A DNA stretch of 64,000 bases from Chloranthus sessilifolius (lineage: Eukaryota > Streptophyta > Magnoliopsida > Chloranthales > Chloranthaceae). Position numbers and translations under genes: made by a program. The stretch covers positions 103,089,416 through 103,153,415 of the forward strand of contig CM037596.1 of NCBI GenBank assembly GCA_021018995.1. Reading direction: 5' to 3'. The notes beneath the pieces were generated by a model that searched no databases, was not told where the DNA came from, and worked only from the letters and a program-made list of their open reading frames with translations. Positions within the stretch are counted from its first letter, which is position 1. Each line of letters begins with the position of its first letter. Shown piece by piece: positions 1-10,339 of this stretch.

Positions 1-1034
1 TGGGAAATAACTTCCCTTTTAGAAGGGAAGAAAGTGATTGGCTGTAAATAGATCTATATTGTCAGGTCTATAAGTGGAAAGATATAAAGGAAGGCTGGTT
101 GCGAAAGGGTTTACCTTTTGGTCCACCAATCATTGACGGTTCTAGAACCGCTAGGCCCACGCTCTCAAACTTATGGGATAGATTAGATACCCCCAGTGGC
201 TAAGATGAACTCTATTCGAGAAGTTGCATGCAAGAGATGACCTCTCTACCAATTAGATGTTAAGAATGATTTTATTCATGGTGACCTAAAGGACACCACC
301 ATCCGGTTCTGCTCCGTAGGAAGATAAAGATCTTGTTTGAAAATTCAAGGCTCTCGACAGACTGAAGTAACCCCCTCGTGCTTGGGCAAGTTAATATATC
401 TCACCATCACCTGTCTTAACATTGCATATGTTGTGTGAAGTTAGCCAATAAATGTATGCACCTTCGAATTGCCATATATATTCTTCATCTGATCCTCAGG
501 TATCTGAAATCTAGTCCCGGAAAGGGTCTGGTATATGAAAACCATGGTCGTTTTGATGTTGAGGTCTTCAATAATGTTGACTGAGCTGGATATCTTAGTG
601 ATAGGATATCCATTACTGGTTATTGTACAATCGGAGTAATTCGGTTACCTAAAGAAGCAAGACAACATGTGGTGTCAAACTCTAGTACAGAAGCTGAATC
701 CGAGTCATGTCGCAAGGTGCACGAGAAGGAATGTTGATTTGGTTTATTCTCGCAGACCTTGGAACACATGCGAAACTTTGTATAGCTTCATAGGGTGAAA
801 ACAAGGCAACCCTTCATATTGCTAAGAATCTGGACTATCATGAAAGAAACACATCAAAGTGGATTGCCACTTTATAAGGGAGAAAGTGGAATATAAAGAG
901 TTTTGTACTCCCGAAGTCATATTGAATATCAATTAGCAAACATTCTTACTAAAGCTGTTTGGAAGTCTGGATTGCAAGAGATTATATCCAAGGTGGGCAT
1001 ATGATGGCTATCTATGCTCCAACTTGAGAAAGAG
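1..1034 (+). pseudogene. Decayed Ty1/Copia pol (RT and RNase H 3' half)
   Basis: Frame-broken translation still shows Copia landmarks in order: a GCKWIYR-like RT start near 40-75, the QLDVKNDFIHGDL core near 258-293, then RNase H with a GYLSDR..TGY stretch near 590-630, SSTEAES near 680-700, a KHxxxD-like histidine region near 840-870 and the terminal QLANILTKA near 930-955. In intact elements this polyprotein reverse-transcribes the element RNA and degrades it in the hybrid. Here stops and indels interrupt every few dozen codons and part of the connection domain is missing. The 5' half lies outside the window. It is followed directly by a polypurine-like tract and an LTR-like start, as expected for this order. 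Confidence 0.85.
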
Positions 1035-1389
1035 TGTTGGTGTGTAAAGGGAATTATTTGGGTGTGTCTTATGGTTGCTAGGAGTTTGTTTGGGGTACTA
1101 GTACTGGTATGTTTAGGTGAAAAAAGTTTCGGATAATTTTCATTTATAAATTTATGGTACGATATTAGAATGCCATAAAAATGAAATAGAAACGAAATCA
1201 ATGTGTTATAGGTATGAATTTCAATATCCATATAATTCTGTGAAAGTCAGATTTGACGTCATCTGGTGGATCTAGAAAAAATTTTAAGTAGAGGGGAGAA
1301 ATTGTTTTCAAATTTAAGAGATACAATCATCAATTACATAGGAAACTGATTTCTTCTTTAATAGAAACGAGTTTCTATACAAATTGATA

Positions 1390-1870
1390 TGTTTCAAAAC
1401 CGATCAGCTAAAAAACAAGGCTGATTGACCTCAAACAGGACTGAGGGCCAATCGAACTTGCTAATGCAAGAACTGTTGTTTTGAGGCTGATCGGCCTCGT
1501 TTCAAGACCGATACCTTAGGAAAAAAAAAGTATCGCCCGATTGATACATAACCCAATGTACCAGCTGATACACTGAAATGTATCGACCGATACACCGATA
1601 GACAAGGATCAAAATTTTGGGTTTCATTTCAGTTTCGGAGGGGACCGAAACCGAAATTTCGGTCGAAAATTTGAATTTCGGCCGAAAATTTGAATTTCGG
1701 CCGAAAATTTGAATTTCGGCTGAAAATTTCAACCCCATACATAATCTGACTGAAATTTCGGTCCCAAATTATCGTTTCGGTAGGGATCGAAACTGATAAT
1801 TTCGGCCGATAGGTATCACCCTGGAAGGTGACCAATACGCATCGATAAACCGGGAATTCAACCATGCCAG
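1390..1870. repeat. Palindromic-word repeat block, copy A
   Basis: Built from diverged copies of two short self-complementary words, GTATCGACCGATAC-like in the left half and TTTCGGCCGAAA-like in the right half. The part near 1609-1750 (ACAAGGATCAAAATTTTGG, GAGGGGACCGAAACCGAAA) is the reverse complement of 3833-3948, so it is a dispersed family. No protein-coding signal and no clear terminal inverted repeat. Confidence 0.6.
1652..1730. repeat. 19-bp tandem repeat
   Basis: About 3.7 head-to-tail copies of GAATTTCGGCCGAAAATTT. Successive GCC positions 1681, 1700 and 1719 give an exact 19-bp period. Each unit contains the palindrome TTTCGGCCGAAA. Confidence 0.85.
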
Positions 1871-2140
1871 TTTCTATTTTAAATAAAAGGATTTTCAACT
1901 ATATAAGGGAACACATTTCTATAAACATTTCGGAAATGTTCCGTACCAGTCCTCGACACTGCTACACATAGGGATAGGTATGATAGGGTCTTTATGGATA
2001 TTATGTGCATTAGTGATGTGGATAGGATATTTGTCTAGTCCTATATGTATATTAATGAGAAATAGTATGACTCATCATCTCAAACCCTAATTTTTGGCCA
2101 TCTTTCTCGCTCCTTTCTCTTTGTCACCTTCCTCTACCTA

Positions 2141-3483
2141 CCTAATCTAATCTATCATCTTTAATATTATTTTAAGCATATAAGGGAAGAAATGGATGGA
2201 GCTTTGATTGAGGGCTCAAATATTTATATCCTCTCTTCTGGAAGATTAAAATAGAAGAATATTCTCTTAATATGATCCATATTTCCAAACTCGGTGATAA
2301 TGATGTGTCGATTTAGGCCTAGTATGATATTGACACCGTTGGGTATTTGGTATCACATAGGTATGGACTGAGAACTCCCTGCATACCTACTGCGGATACT
2401 GAAATGTTTTAATTAGTATAAGATTTAAAAATATCATTAAAACCTCGCTATTAAAATTTATGATGATATTATTACTTAAATTATAAGCTCTTATCTCTTA
2501 AATCTATAATTACTTCAATTTTGAACATGAAAAGCTTATACATAAGCTCTTATTTTTTGAATATAAAGCTTATACATGAGCTCTTATTTCTTGAACCAAT
2601 AATAACTTAAATATTGAACATAAAAAAGCTTATACATCCAGAATACTCGATAAGACATTCATTGATTTAGCTTAAAATGAGGATTTTGGAAATCCTAGGC
2701 ATTTAGGCAGAACTTCTAGCATTTTCAGAGTTTTAATGCATTTCACAATTTCAATACATACGCATGCTCCCTTTATTGTCTTCTAATTTGTTTTCATAGA
2801 GTTTATGATTTTCTGGTTGATTCGATAAGGAATTTCGAAGCAAAACACGAGTTGGAAAAGGAAAAGTTGTTGTAGTTATAGGGTTAATGTTAGATGTAAT
2901 GTATGTTGCATACTTGTAAATGTAACATGTCATTTTTGAATAATTACTGGCAGACCGATGCCTCATCATCCACAATCGCTAATAGTTCCTTAAACATTGC
3001 TGTGTAATATTAATGTGCTAGATATACTAAAATTATTCACTTCTTTAGTGACTAAACCTCATTTTTTTTATTATTTATGCGTAAAAAGTTCCTAATTACA
3101 TGTATGCAAACATAAAAAGATCGCTTATATTTAAAAACAAATTACTATCCTTTCATTGTTTTTAACTATCTTTACTATCTTTTCAAATTTTCACTATCTT
3201 TTTATAATTTTACTATATTTTCATATTTTTAAATAAATTATACCATATGAACGGTATTGATACATAGTGGACCCAAAAAGTGGTTGATACAACCATTGAT
3301 CCAAAATTCTTAAACCTTGATATCTTCAACTAATGTCCAAAGATATGGGTTCATGGAGGATTTATTCCTCAATAATTTGGCTTCAATGGGTGAAAGAATC
3401 TATAGTTCCATCCATCATAGCTAACACTTGAGTTAACATATGTTATTTGCTAGATTCTGTCATTGAGGAAAGGATGCAAGTGA
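2141..3483. other. Anonymous AT-rich spacer
   Basis: No convincing gene or element. Only a short tandem repeat (2532-2600, listed separately) and scattered A/T runs are visible. The short ORFs here have no recognisable domain. Confidence 0.6.
2532..2640. repeat. Short tandem repeat around AAGCTTATACAT
   Basis: Two adjacent units of about 33 bp (AAGCTTATACATRAGCTCTTATT plus a TTGAA end) at 2532-2598, and a third partial AAGCTTATACAT about 30 bp further on. Non-coding. Confidence 0.65.
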
Positions 3484-3960
3484 CAAATTCACCGAATTTT
3501 GGGTGCATATTGAATTTTGGGTGGGTCAAGTGACAAAATTCGCCGAATTTTTGAAAAAATCATGAATTTGAGGTTCTACGAATTAGTCCAAATTATTCGT
3601 GATTTTTTCAAAAAACCGTGTGTTTTTTAAAATTCGTGAATAGATCACGAATAATTCCCGATCTTTTCAATTAATCGTTATTTTTAATATTTTATTTTAT
3701 ATTTACTTTTTAGTCTTATTTTTTATTTTTACTTTCTCTCTCCGAATATTTCCCTGAACTTGCCGAATTTTGCCAGATTTGTCCGGATTTTAACCTTGCC
3801 GAACCCCGACTTGGTGACTATGCTTCCATCCAAGGATCAAATTTTCGGCCGAAATGACCGAAATTTCGGTCAGATTTTGTATGAGGTTGAAATTTCGGTT
3901 TTGGTCCCCTCCAAAACCGAAATGAAATCCGAAATTTTGATCCTTGCTTCCGTCTGACTT
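3484..3960. repeat. Palindromic-word repeat block, copy B
   Basis: The left half (3484-3780) repeats AATTCGCCGAATTT-like words. The right half (about 3825-3950) is made of GAAATTTCGG words and is the reverse complement of the block near 1609-1750, sharing the GGATCAAA..ATCCTTG edge and the TATGAGGTTGAAATTTC stretch. It sits in anonymous spacer. Confidence 0.6.
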
Positions 3961-4240
3961 GGCAGATAGGCTGTGCAACGATGGTTTGGAAAGAGGAGTT
4001 CTTGTGTATTAAACTATACATATAAATATATAATAGACTTTGAGTGGTAGAGATTTGGGTAAGGAAAATTAGATTTATAGTTTAGTGGAATCGTATTTTG
4101 GGCTCTTTATTTTGACTTCCATATCTCTTTATTTCTGATTTACTGAATAGAACAAAGATCCTATGTGGGAAATCACCCATTGGCAACCTACTAAAGGAAC
4201 AAACTACACATTGAAGGCCTTGATGCAGAGTTTTCTTTTT

Positions 4241-4437
4241 CAGCGACAGTAGAATCAAACTAATTTAGTAGACTGCTTGAAAAAATAAGTCCTCTGATAG
4301 CATCAAGAGAAGCGTTACCAAACTACAAATCTTTCTAATTTCCAGTATAGAAATTAAGCTTACGAGGCTAGAAACTCCTATCGGCCCAAAAATGAGGCAA
4401 AATTCAATAATCCCCAAAGCTACAAAGAGCAGCTTGT
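4241..4437 (+). repeat. Direct repeat, copy 1
   Basis: Matches 5197-5396 through shared runs such as TTTAGTAGACTGCTT, AATTAAGCTTAC, AGGCTAGAAACTCCTA and GGCAAAATTCAATA, with small indels. Roughly four fifths of positions agree by eye. Confidence 0.75.
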
Positions 4438-4799
4438 CACGGAGTTACTCTTTGCGACGTAATCTCTCGTGCGGCAACTAGCTTTTCACGTACTAAATCA
4501 GCCTACTCGTGTTTCAAACCTGCACGGTAACGCATTAGGTTAGAAACTATGCGGATTCCCGAATGCAACTCATATAGCTATACGCGGTGATATTCCTAGG
4601 GGCAGCCCCACTTAGAGTTTAGGTCCGCACCGTGAGGGTGGTCATGGACCACCAACACGATAGCTCCAGCGCACGACGCAACAGGAGCGACCTAACACCT
4701 ATGCGAGGCCCGAATGCGCGAACTCAAGCCCACAAGGCTATCATACGCGTTCCGTAGGGGATCACTTAGGCCAGCGACACGTCACGTGACTGTTAGATC

Positions 4800-4985
4800 C
4801 TTTCCCCATATATATGGTTTAAACATCAATAGTGCCTAAATGGCAGGAGGACCTCAAACCCCTTGGTTTGACATACCGCAACGCCCTCCCGCATCGCTAG
4901 CCCAACTTGACTCAGTCGCGTCCGCGTCACGTGCCCTGCTGGCACTGCATCACGACCAAATTGCCACCATGTCGCGTACTTTCCT
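4800..4985 (+). repeat. Inverted repeat, left arm
   Basis: Reverse complement of about 5900-6115. The best-conserved part is GGCAGGAGGACCTCAAACCC followed by TTGGTTTGACATACCGCAAC. The match then weakens through GCATCGCTAGCCC and GTCGCGTCC. The arms enclose about 0.9 kb. Confidence 0.75.
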
Positions 4986-5196
4986 GGCCCACGACCGAAG
5001 CTCTTGAAGTACCAATGGCGAAGCCCTCATGGCTTGGTGACACGCCGGCGATGCCCCAGCTTCAACCCACCAATGCCTGACGCACTAGTGGCACAAGTGG
5101 CCCTGCGGCTGGCTCGGATGGCCACGCCGCGAGCCCACGTCCCAAGCTGCTCATTCCTCAATTTCCTAGATTATCCAACAAATATAAAAAATTTCT

Positions 5197-5396
5197 TTCC
5201 TAGCGACATCAAACTACTTTAGTAGACTGCTTTAAAAAATAAGACCTCCGATAGCATAGAGGCACTACCCAGCTACAAGTCTTCCTAATTTCTAACATAG
5301 AAAAATTAAGCTTACAAGGCTAGAAACTCCTACCCATCCATAATCAGCCCAAAAATTAGGCAAAATTCAATACTCCCCAAAGCCAGCAAGAGCGAC
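5197..5396 (+). repeat. Direct repeat, copy 2
   Basis: Partner of 4241-4437 in the same orientation, about 955 bp downstream. It carries a short extra insert (CCATCCATAATCA) relative to copy 1. Confidence 0.75.
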
Positions 5397-5899
5397 TGCC
5401 CCCTCAATCTCCTAGGCGATTCAACTAAAATATAAAAAGAGCTCACCAATCACACCTTGATAAAACTATAACTCTTATTTCTCTTTAAAAGGCTATACGA
5501 AATCACAGAGTAAGAAAATGAAGGTTAAAGGCTCAAAGGGATCCTGACTTCTACGACAACTACACAAGATAATCTCTCGTGAGCCATAAATTAAGTATAA
5601 AAACACACCCACCATGGCATTGCAAACATTACAAGAAAGAGTTTTGTAAGCGAAAAAGCCATTTTAACTTAAACCATGACCAATCCCCCTACGGTAATTT
5701 CTTCATCATTACCATAGTGATAAAATACATATATGGGTTTAATACAGCAAGCAAAAATGTCTGCAAAAAAAGGAATATACAGAAAAAAAAAAAAAAGCAG
5801 GAAAAAATTGGAAGCTAAAAAAAAGGTAATACTCGAGCAGGTTGTGACGGGGCCAATACTTGAGTTTGCGGCATGGTGCATGGTGGCACGACATGTGGT

Positions 5900-6115
5900 G
5901 CCAGGAGGGCACGCGACATGGGGCCATGTTGGCCCGGCGACGTGGTCGCGCTGCGAGGACGCGACACGATCGTATGAGGGTACGACGCGGAGCATCACGG
6001 ACGCGACATAGCCAAGGTGGGCTAGCGATGCATGAGGCGTTGCGGTATGTCAAACCAAGGGGTTTGAGGTTCTCCTGCCATTCTGGCTGAATGACTGTCT
6101 TACCCTTATATAGGG
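5900..6115 (-). repeat. Inverted repeat, right arm
   Basis: Reverse complement of 4800-4985. Clear pairing runs from CCTTATATAGGGGAAGG at the outer end inwards past GTTGCGGTATGTCAAACC. The arm is GC-rich, which creates long spurious ORFs on both strands here. Confidence 0.75.
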
Positions 6116-6614
6116 GAAGGGAGCTTGAGAGCTATTCCCCCGCACACGGGGCCTTGCGTTGCCAGAGGGGGCGCAAGTGTCTCCTAGGCCTGAAAGGGTG
6201 GGCCTAGGACGTCGACGCAGCGATGCAGTGTGGAACCCGGGTGAGGTTGATGTATGGCTCCGGAGCGCTGCGTGGGACTCAGTTGAGCACGACAGCATGT
6301 GGGCTAAGGATGAACGTGTGCTAGTAATTCGGAACGCACACGAAGGCAAGCTGCGTGGGACTCAGTTGGGCACGCGAGCGCGAGGCACAAGGCTGTGGGC
6401 TTGGTTCGGTATGTGAGCAAGACACGGTGGCATGCGAAGCTACATGCCAAGACTGTTGCGAGCGAGGTACTAGTGCAGTGCACAGGGTGAAGCTTGAGCA
6501 GGCCAAGTTAGCGCAGCGGTGCAAGTGGCGTGTCGTAAGGGACACGATGAGCTGAATGGTAGGCCGTGAAACAGAGGCAACCATGTTGGGAGGAGTTCTC
6601 GTCCTCTAGGCGGG

Positions 6615-6626
6615 TGGTATCAGAGC
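6615..6626 (+). other. tRNA-iMet-type primer-binding site
   Basis: TGGTATCAGAGC matches the complement of the plant initiator-tRNA 3' end used by many LTR retrotransposons. It would mark the 3' edge of an LTR ending near 6612. No recognisable gag follows. Confidence 0.5.
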
Positions 6627-6850
6627 TGATGTGCAGATGGGTTGGCTTCGTTGCACGTGGTAGCGAAGCACCGCGCGAGTTGAAAGTGCGTCGAAGGACG
6701 CCCTCGCGGCTTGGTAAGTATCGTAGGCCGATTTAGCGAAGCGCGTGCGCTAGGTGCCGATGACCATTAGATTGCACTTGTAGTCAAACATTGATCGCAA
6801 CGTGAAATAGTCACCTGCTCGAGTCATGCGTGACTCCAGTCAGGTGATCA

Positions 6851-7254
6851 TTATTCATTACCCAAACGTTTAATATGTTTTAAGTTTAAGTTTTACCATA
6901 TTTAAAAAAAAATTAAAACATTTCTATTAAATACGATAAAATACAGGAATAAAATGAATAATACGTGAAAACGTGTTAGGGGAAATACATGTAATTTTCA
7001 ATAATAGGGTATTATACAGGTTTAGTACGCTATGGCAAAAAGGCAAATATTATACGGATATTTTTCAAAAAGATGCCGTATTTTGTCACTATGATCAGTA
7101 CATTACTAAATTTAACCGCCCAAACTACCATTATATATTTATAATTCTAGTTCTATATAGATTTCCATGGACATTTTTCTAACTAATGCATACATGCATC
7201 ATGTATATATGAATAAATAACGAAAGAAGCTAAGAACAATTCTCAATGACAACA

Positions 7255-7264
<10 letters not shown>
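6851..7264. other. AT-rich spacer
   Basis: No gene recognised. It ends in a (TA)n/(GA)n microsatellite (about 7253-7287) that borders the DUF455 exon. Confidence 0.6.
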
Positions 7265-7287
<23 letters not shown>

Positions 7288-7296
7288 TTTTCTTAC

Positions 7297-7538
7297 TTGA
7301 AGCCAAGCTCAGCTAGTCTCTGTGAACACCATGTAAAATGCCGGCTCTCGTCGTCGGCAACTCGTGCAAAATCTGAAAAGAATTGGTCTCCAAGTACCTC
7401 TCTGAATCGAGAAAAGCGGACTACAGTATCCCATGCTAGATCTATGGCATTCAGCTCTACATGTGCAAGATTATGGAGCATATAAGCATTAAGTGGCAAA
7501 CCCGAACTTTTGGGAGCAGGTATCTCTTTCGGAGAAAC
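7297..7538 (-). CDS. Single exon of a DUF455 (ferritin-like) protein
   Basis: A 242-bp open stretch encodes a piece starting VSPKEIPAPKSSGLPLNAYM and ending RLAELGF, with HNLAHVELNAIDLAWD and VADDESRHF between them. The H-x-E-L-x-A-I-D-L-A and D-D-E-x-R-H-F motifs are the hallmark of DUF455, a predicted di-iron four-helix-bundle family found once or twice in plant genomes. Both edges look like real splice sites: acceptor TTGTGCAATTCAG (minus strand) just before 7538 and donor GTAAGAAAA at 7296. The exon enters in phase 0 and leaves after two bases of a codon. There are no stops. No other exon of the gene was found on the minus strand nearby, so this is either an orphan fragment or one exon of a gene with very large introns. 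The function of the family is not settled. Confidence 0.8.
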
Positions 7539-7587
7539 CTGAATTGCACAACATGAAACAATCAAACACCAAGCCTCTAAGCGTATC

Positions 7588-7675
7588 TAACCGCTACGGA
7601 AACCAAATAAGTGCAGTGATTTCCGTAGCGTACCTAACCGCTACGGAAACCAAATAAGTGCAGTGATTTCCCTGA
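7588..7675. repeat. 47-bp tandem duplication beside the DUF455 exon
   Basis: TAACCGCTACGGAAACCAAA plus TAAGTGCAGTGATTTCC occurs at 7588 and again at 7635, essentially without mismatch, so the duplication is young. It lies upstream of the exon on the minus strand, where an intron would be. Confidence 0.9.
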
Positions 7676-8394
7676 CCAAGTGTAATTTAGTAAGCTACAT
7701 CATCTTCGCCTCTTGGCACAATGCCGATCCATCCAGACCATCCAATCACTAGGCCAACAATTGGATAAGTCATACCTTGAAAACCACACTGATCGAAAAT
7801 TCCAAACAATCCAATCAATGTCCTATTTTTCAACCATTCCTATAAAGATCAATTGATGATCTCCAATAATTTAACCACCTATTGGATTTTCAATATTGAT
7901 CAAATACAAGACCAATAAGATGATTCAAACTCTGTTACAAAATTCTTCGAATTAAAATTTTGGAAAATACTCCGATTAGGTGGTCTGCCATAGTTTTTGT
8001 CAAATATTCACAATTTTTTATCATTGTGATACATGCTTTAATCATATATATATATTGTATATTTTAACAATATATTATTATTTTTATAAATGAGTTTGAA
8101 ATCCTGAATTTGGTTACTACAGTTTCAAATCATCTGATCAATTACATATTTTCTCGATCATACCAATATACCCAATAGACCCTCCAAACATAGGCAATTG
8201 ATTCAATCGCTACGAACATCCGATCGACGCTAAATTTGGGCAGTGTTCCATCCAATAGGTGGCCAAAGGATTGGACGGTCCAAATCAATTATAGACATCC
8301 AACACCCTATTGGGTTAATTCATCTACAAGCTTAAATGATATCTATATACTTCTGAATGAAGAAATATAACCCAGAACCATGGATCAAACTATT
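7676..8394. other. Anonymous AT-rich spacer
   Basis: Contains several partial echoes of CCAATCACTAGG / CACCTATTGGAT type words (7740-7880, 8160-8300), suggesting a very old repeat. No gene recognised. Confidence 0.5.
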
Positions 8395-8765
8395 GTTGAA
8401 GTTTAGTCCCACATCGGGTAAATCATAGCCCATTGGTTTCGAATTGGATGCACAAATTTATCATGTAATTAGATCATACATTTCACCACTCCACATCACC
8501 CAATTCAATTGTCCACATGATTTGGCTCAGTCCCGCCAACACGTGCAGGGCCGTGTTGAATTATAGCCTTGGCCCTCCTCCCCTAATAAAATCCTGGGCC
8601 AATCGGTTTTGAGTTGGATGCATAGATTTATCATGGCATCAGAGCAAGCCCTTCTCCACTCCACATCACTCATTTTAATTGTCCACATGGTTTGACTCAG
8701 TCCCGCCAACATGTGCAAGGACATGTTGAAGTTTAGTCCCACATAAGGTAAATTATAGCTTTGTC
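8395..8765 (+). repeat. Dispersed repeat, two tandem copies
   Basis: GTTGAAGTTTAGTCCCACAT, ATTGGATGCA, ATTTATCATG and GATTTGGCTCAGTCCCGCCA recur at 8395-8555 and 8556-8765. A third copy lies inverted at 10185-10335 and a fourth at 59105-59465, where a MITE has split it. No coding potential. The family is unnamed by me. Confidence 0.75.
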
Positions 8766-8779
8766 TCTCCCCTTCAATC

Positions 8780-9230
8780 AAAATATTGTTCGATACCGAT
8801 ACGTATCGGTTTTGGACCAGAACGATACGGTAAAATGGGTTTTTATCGCCCCCCCCCCCCTAAAAAACAGTCAAATTATCGTTCATATCATCCGTATCGT
8901 CCAAATTATCGGTCAATTTATTGCCCGTCCCAGAACTTTGGTTTTTCTATGGTCCCTTAGAAACAGTCAAATTACCATTCATATCATCTGTTTCGTCCAA
9001 TTTATCGTTCGTATCGTCCAAATTATTGGTCAATTTATCGTTCGTCCCATAATTTTAATGTATTTTTTAGGATTTAAAAAGAAAAAAAGAAAAAAATATA
9101 TATACTAGGACGATACATTCAATGTATCGGCGATATATTGAATGTATCGTCCGATACGCGATACGTATCGTCCTAGGGGTTTGGACGATACGGATCGAAA
9201 ATTTGATTTTTCGATCCATGCTCCCCTTAT
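8780..9230. repeat. Palindromic-word repeat block, GATACGTATCG type
   Basis: Words such as CGATACGTATCG, AATTATCGGTCAATTTAT and TCGTTCGTATCGTCC recur. Two ~95-bp direct repeats lie inside (8865-8945 and 8955-9055, each with AACAGTCAAATTA and CATATCATC). There is a run of C at 8850-8861. It interrupts the dispersed repeat above. Confidence 0.65.
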
Positions 9231-9269
9231 AATATCCATGGCCCTCCACTCATTGCCAATTGGTTTTGA

Positions 9270-9580
9270 ATTGGATGCACAGAATTATCAAATTTCGGCG
9301 AAATATCAAATTATTGGCCGCTATGTATTGGTTCCGGCCCTCGCCGAAACGATAACATCATATTATCAGGGTAATATAGAAATTATCCGCCCATAATATG
9401 GTGTTTTTTTTAAGGCCCGACCCGTTTTTTTATTTTATTTTTAGTGTTTAATAAAATAAAAAATAAAAAATTGAAGGACCGGAAAATTCAAATTTTCAGC
9501 CGAAATTTGAAGTTATCGGTCAAAATTTCGGTTTCGGTGAACACGGAAAACCGATATTTTGATCCTTGCGACCAAAACTA
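9270..9580. repeat. Palindromic-word repeat block, GAAATTTCGG type
   Basis: Further GAAATTTCGGTC-like words (9290-9305, 9498-9538), ending TTTTGATCCTTGCG at 9557-9570, the same edge motif as the blocks at 1609 and 3945. Confidence 0.5.
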
Positions 9581-9647
9581 TTTTGTTTCTCTTAACACTA
9601 GAGATCACAAATACACAGCAATATATGGTATAAGAAGAACATAGAAT

Positions 9648-10090
9648 CTATGGAAGCGTAGAACTGACCAGAGCCGGCTTGGCCGGTCGAGATGGCAGAC
9701 CGGGCGGTTCAGAAACCCCGACCGGGAGACTGTCGCTGGCCCATCTCGAATAGGCGAGATGGGTGAGCCGGGACTTGGTGAGAGGGTCGCTTGTGGAGAG
9801 AACTAAAGACCCCCACTCTGCTAGAGAAGCGACGGGGGCCGTCTGATCGTGATCGGGTAAAATGGGCAATGGCTCCGGCCCGTTGGATCCCCATCTCCGG
9901 TTCTCGTTGATGGGGTTCTGTCTCCATGTTTGAAGGCCGGGCCATTGGTAGTGAGCAGAGGGAGTGGTGAAACGCTTTGTTCGGATTAACCGAGATGGCT
10001 GGGAGGCGCGCACGGCGCATTTCAGCGGCCAGGATAGCATGGTTTTAAGCTGCTGCTTCGCGTTCCTGTGGTTCACTGCATATTGTTTCA
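9648..10090 (-). other. GC-rich block, possible organellar DNA insertion
   Basis: About 440 bp clearly richer in G+C than its surroundings, with sharp edges. Two long minus-strand frames are open (147 residues over 9648-10091 and 103 residues over 9709-10020). They contain VGVFSS, EWGSLVLSTS and PVGVSEPPGLPSRPAKP stretches of a kind I associate with spurious ORFs in plant mitochondrial DNA. That recollection is weak. A nuclear insertion of mitochondrial or plastid DNA would explain the composition. A captured gene fragment is the alternative. Confidence 0.35.
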
Positions 10091-10184
10091 CTAAAATGAG
10101 TTGAGACGCCGTACCACTTTATTATGGTGGTGCCTAGGGCTGTCAACAGGTCCGACCCGACCCGATATCTTTCACCGCCGGCTA

Positions 10185-10335
10185 TAATTTACCTAATGTG
10201 GGACTAAACTTCAACACGTCCCATGTTGGCGGGACTGAGCCAAATCGCATGGACAATTGAACTAAGTGACGTGAAGTAGAGAAGGGTCTACTCTAATACC
10301 ACGATAAGTTTGTGCATCGAACTCAATGGGTTTTA
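10185..10335 (-). repeat. Dispersed repeat, inverted copy
   Basis: Reverse complement of the family at 8395-8765: TATAATTTACC, GTGGGACTAAACTTCAAC and TTGGCGGGACTGAGCCAAAT all match. It ends close to the LINE relic. Confidence 0.75.
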
Positions 10336-10339
10336 GATT

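Larger units (their letters stand above)
1035..2140 (+). mobile_element. Copia 3' LTR-like region, interrupted
   Basis: Starts TGTTGG right after a purine-rich CTTGAGAAAGAG tract (1023-1034), the classic Copia polypurine tract and LTR junction. The far part (about 2040-2160), with ATTAATGAGAAATAG, then AAACCCTAATTTTT and CT-rich sequence, resembles the R/U5 end of Copia LTRs. The middle (about 1200-1900) does not look like LTR and holds palindromic-word repeats, so I infer a later insertion. The right boundary is approximate. Confidence 0.5.
4241..6850. mobile_element. Degenerate LTR-type element with internal repeats
   Basis: Composite region with raised GC content from about 4430 to 6750. 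It holds a direct repeat (4241-4437 and 5197-5396), an inverted repeat (4800-4985 and 5900-6115), a TTATATAGGGG TATA-like motif near 6108 and a tRNA-iMet primer-like site at 6615-6626. These are parts of an LTR retrotransposon, but no gag or pol is visible and no complete LTR pair can be drawn by eye. The ORFs across it on both strands are unlike any family I know. A rearranged non-autonomous element is the best guess. Confidence 0.4.

Noticed and set aside
5669-6584. Many overlapping ORFs of 66-109 codons on both strands
   Set aside because: High GC content and few stops in the inverted-repeat element; frames on both strands are open at once and none matches a known family.
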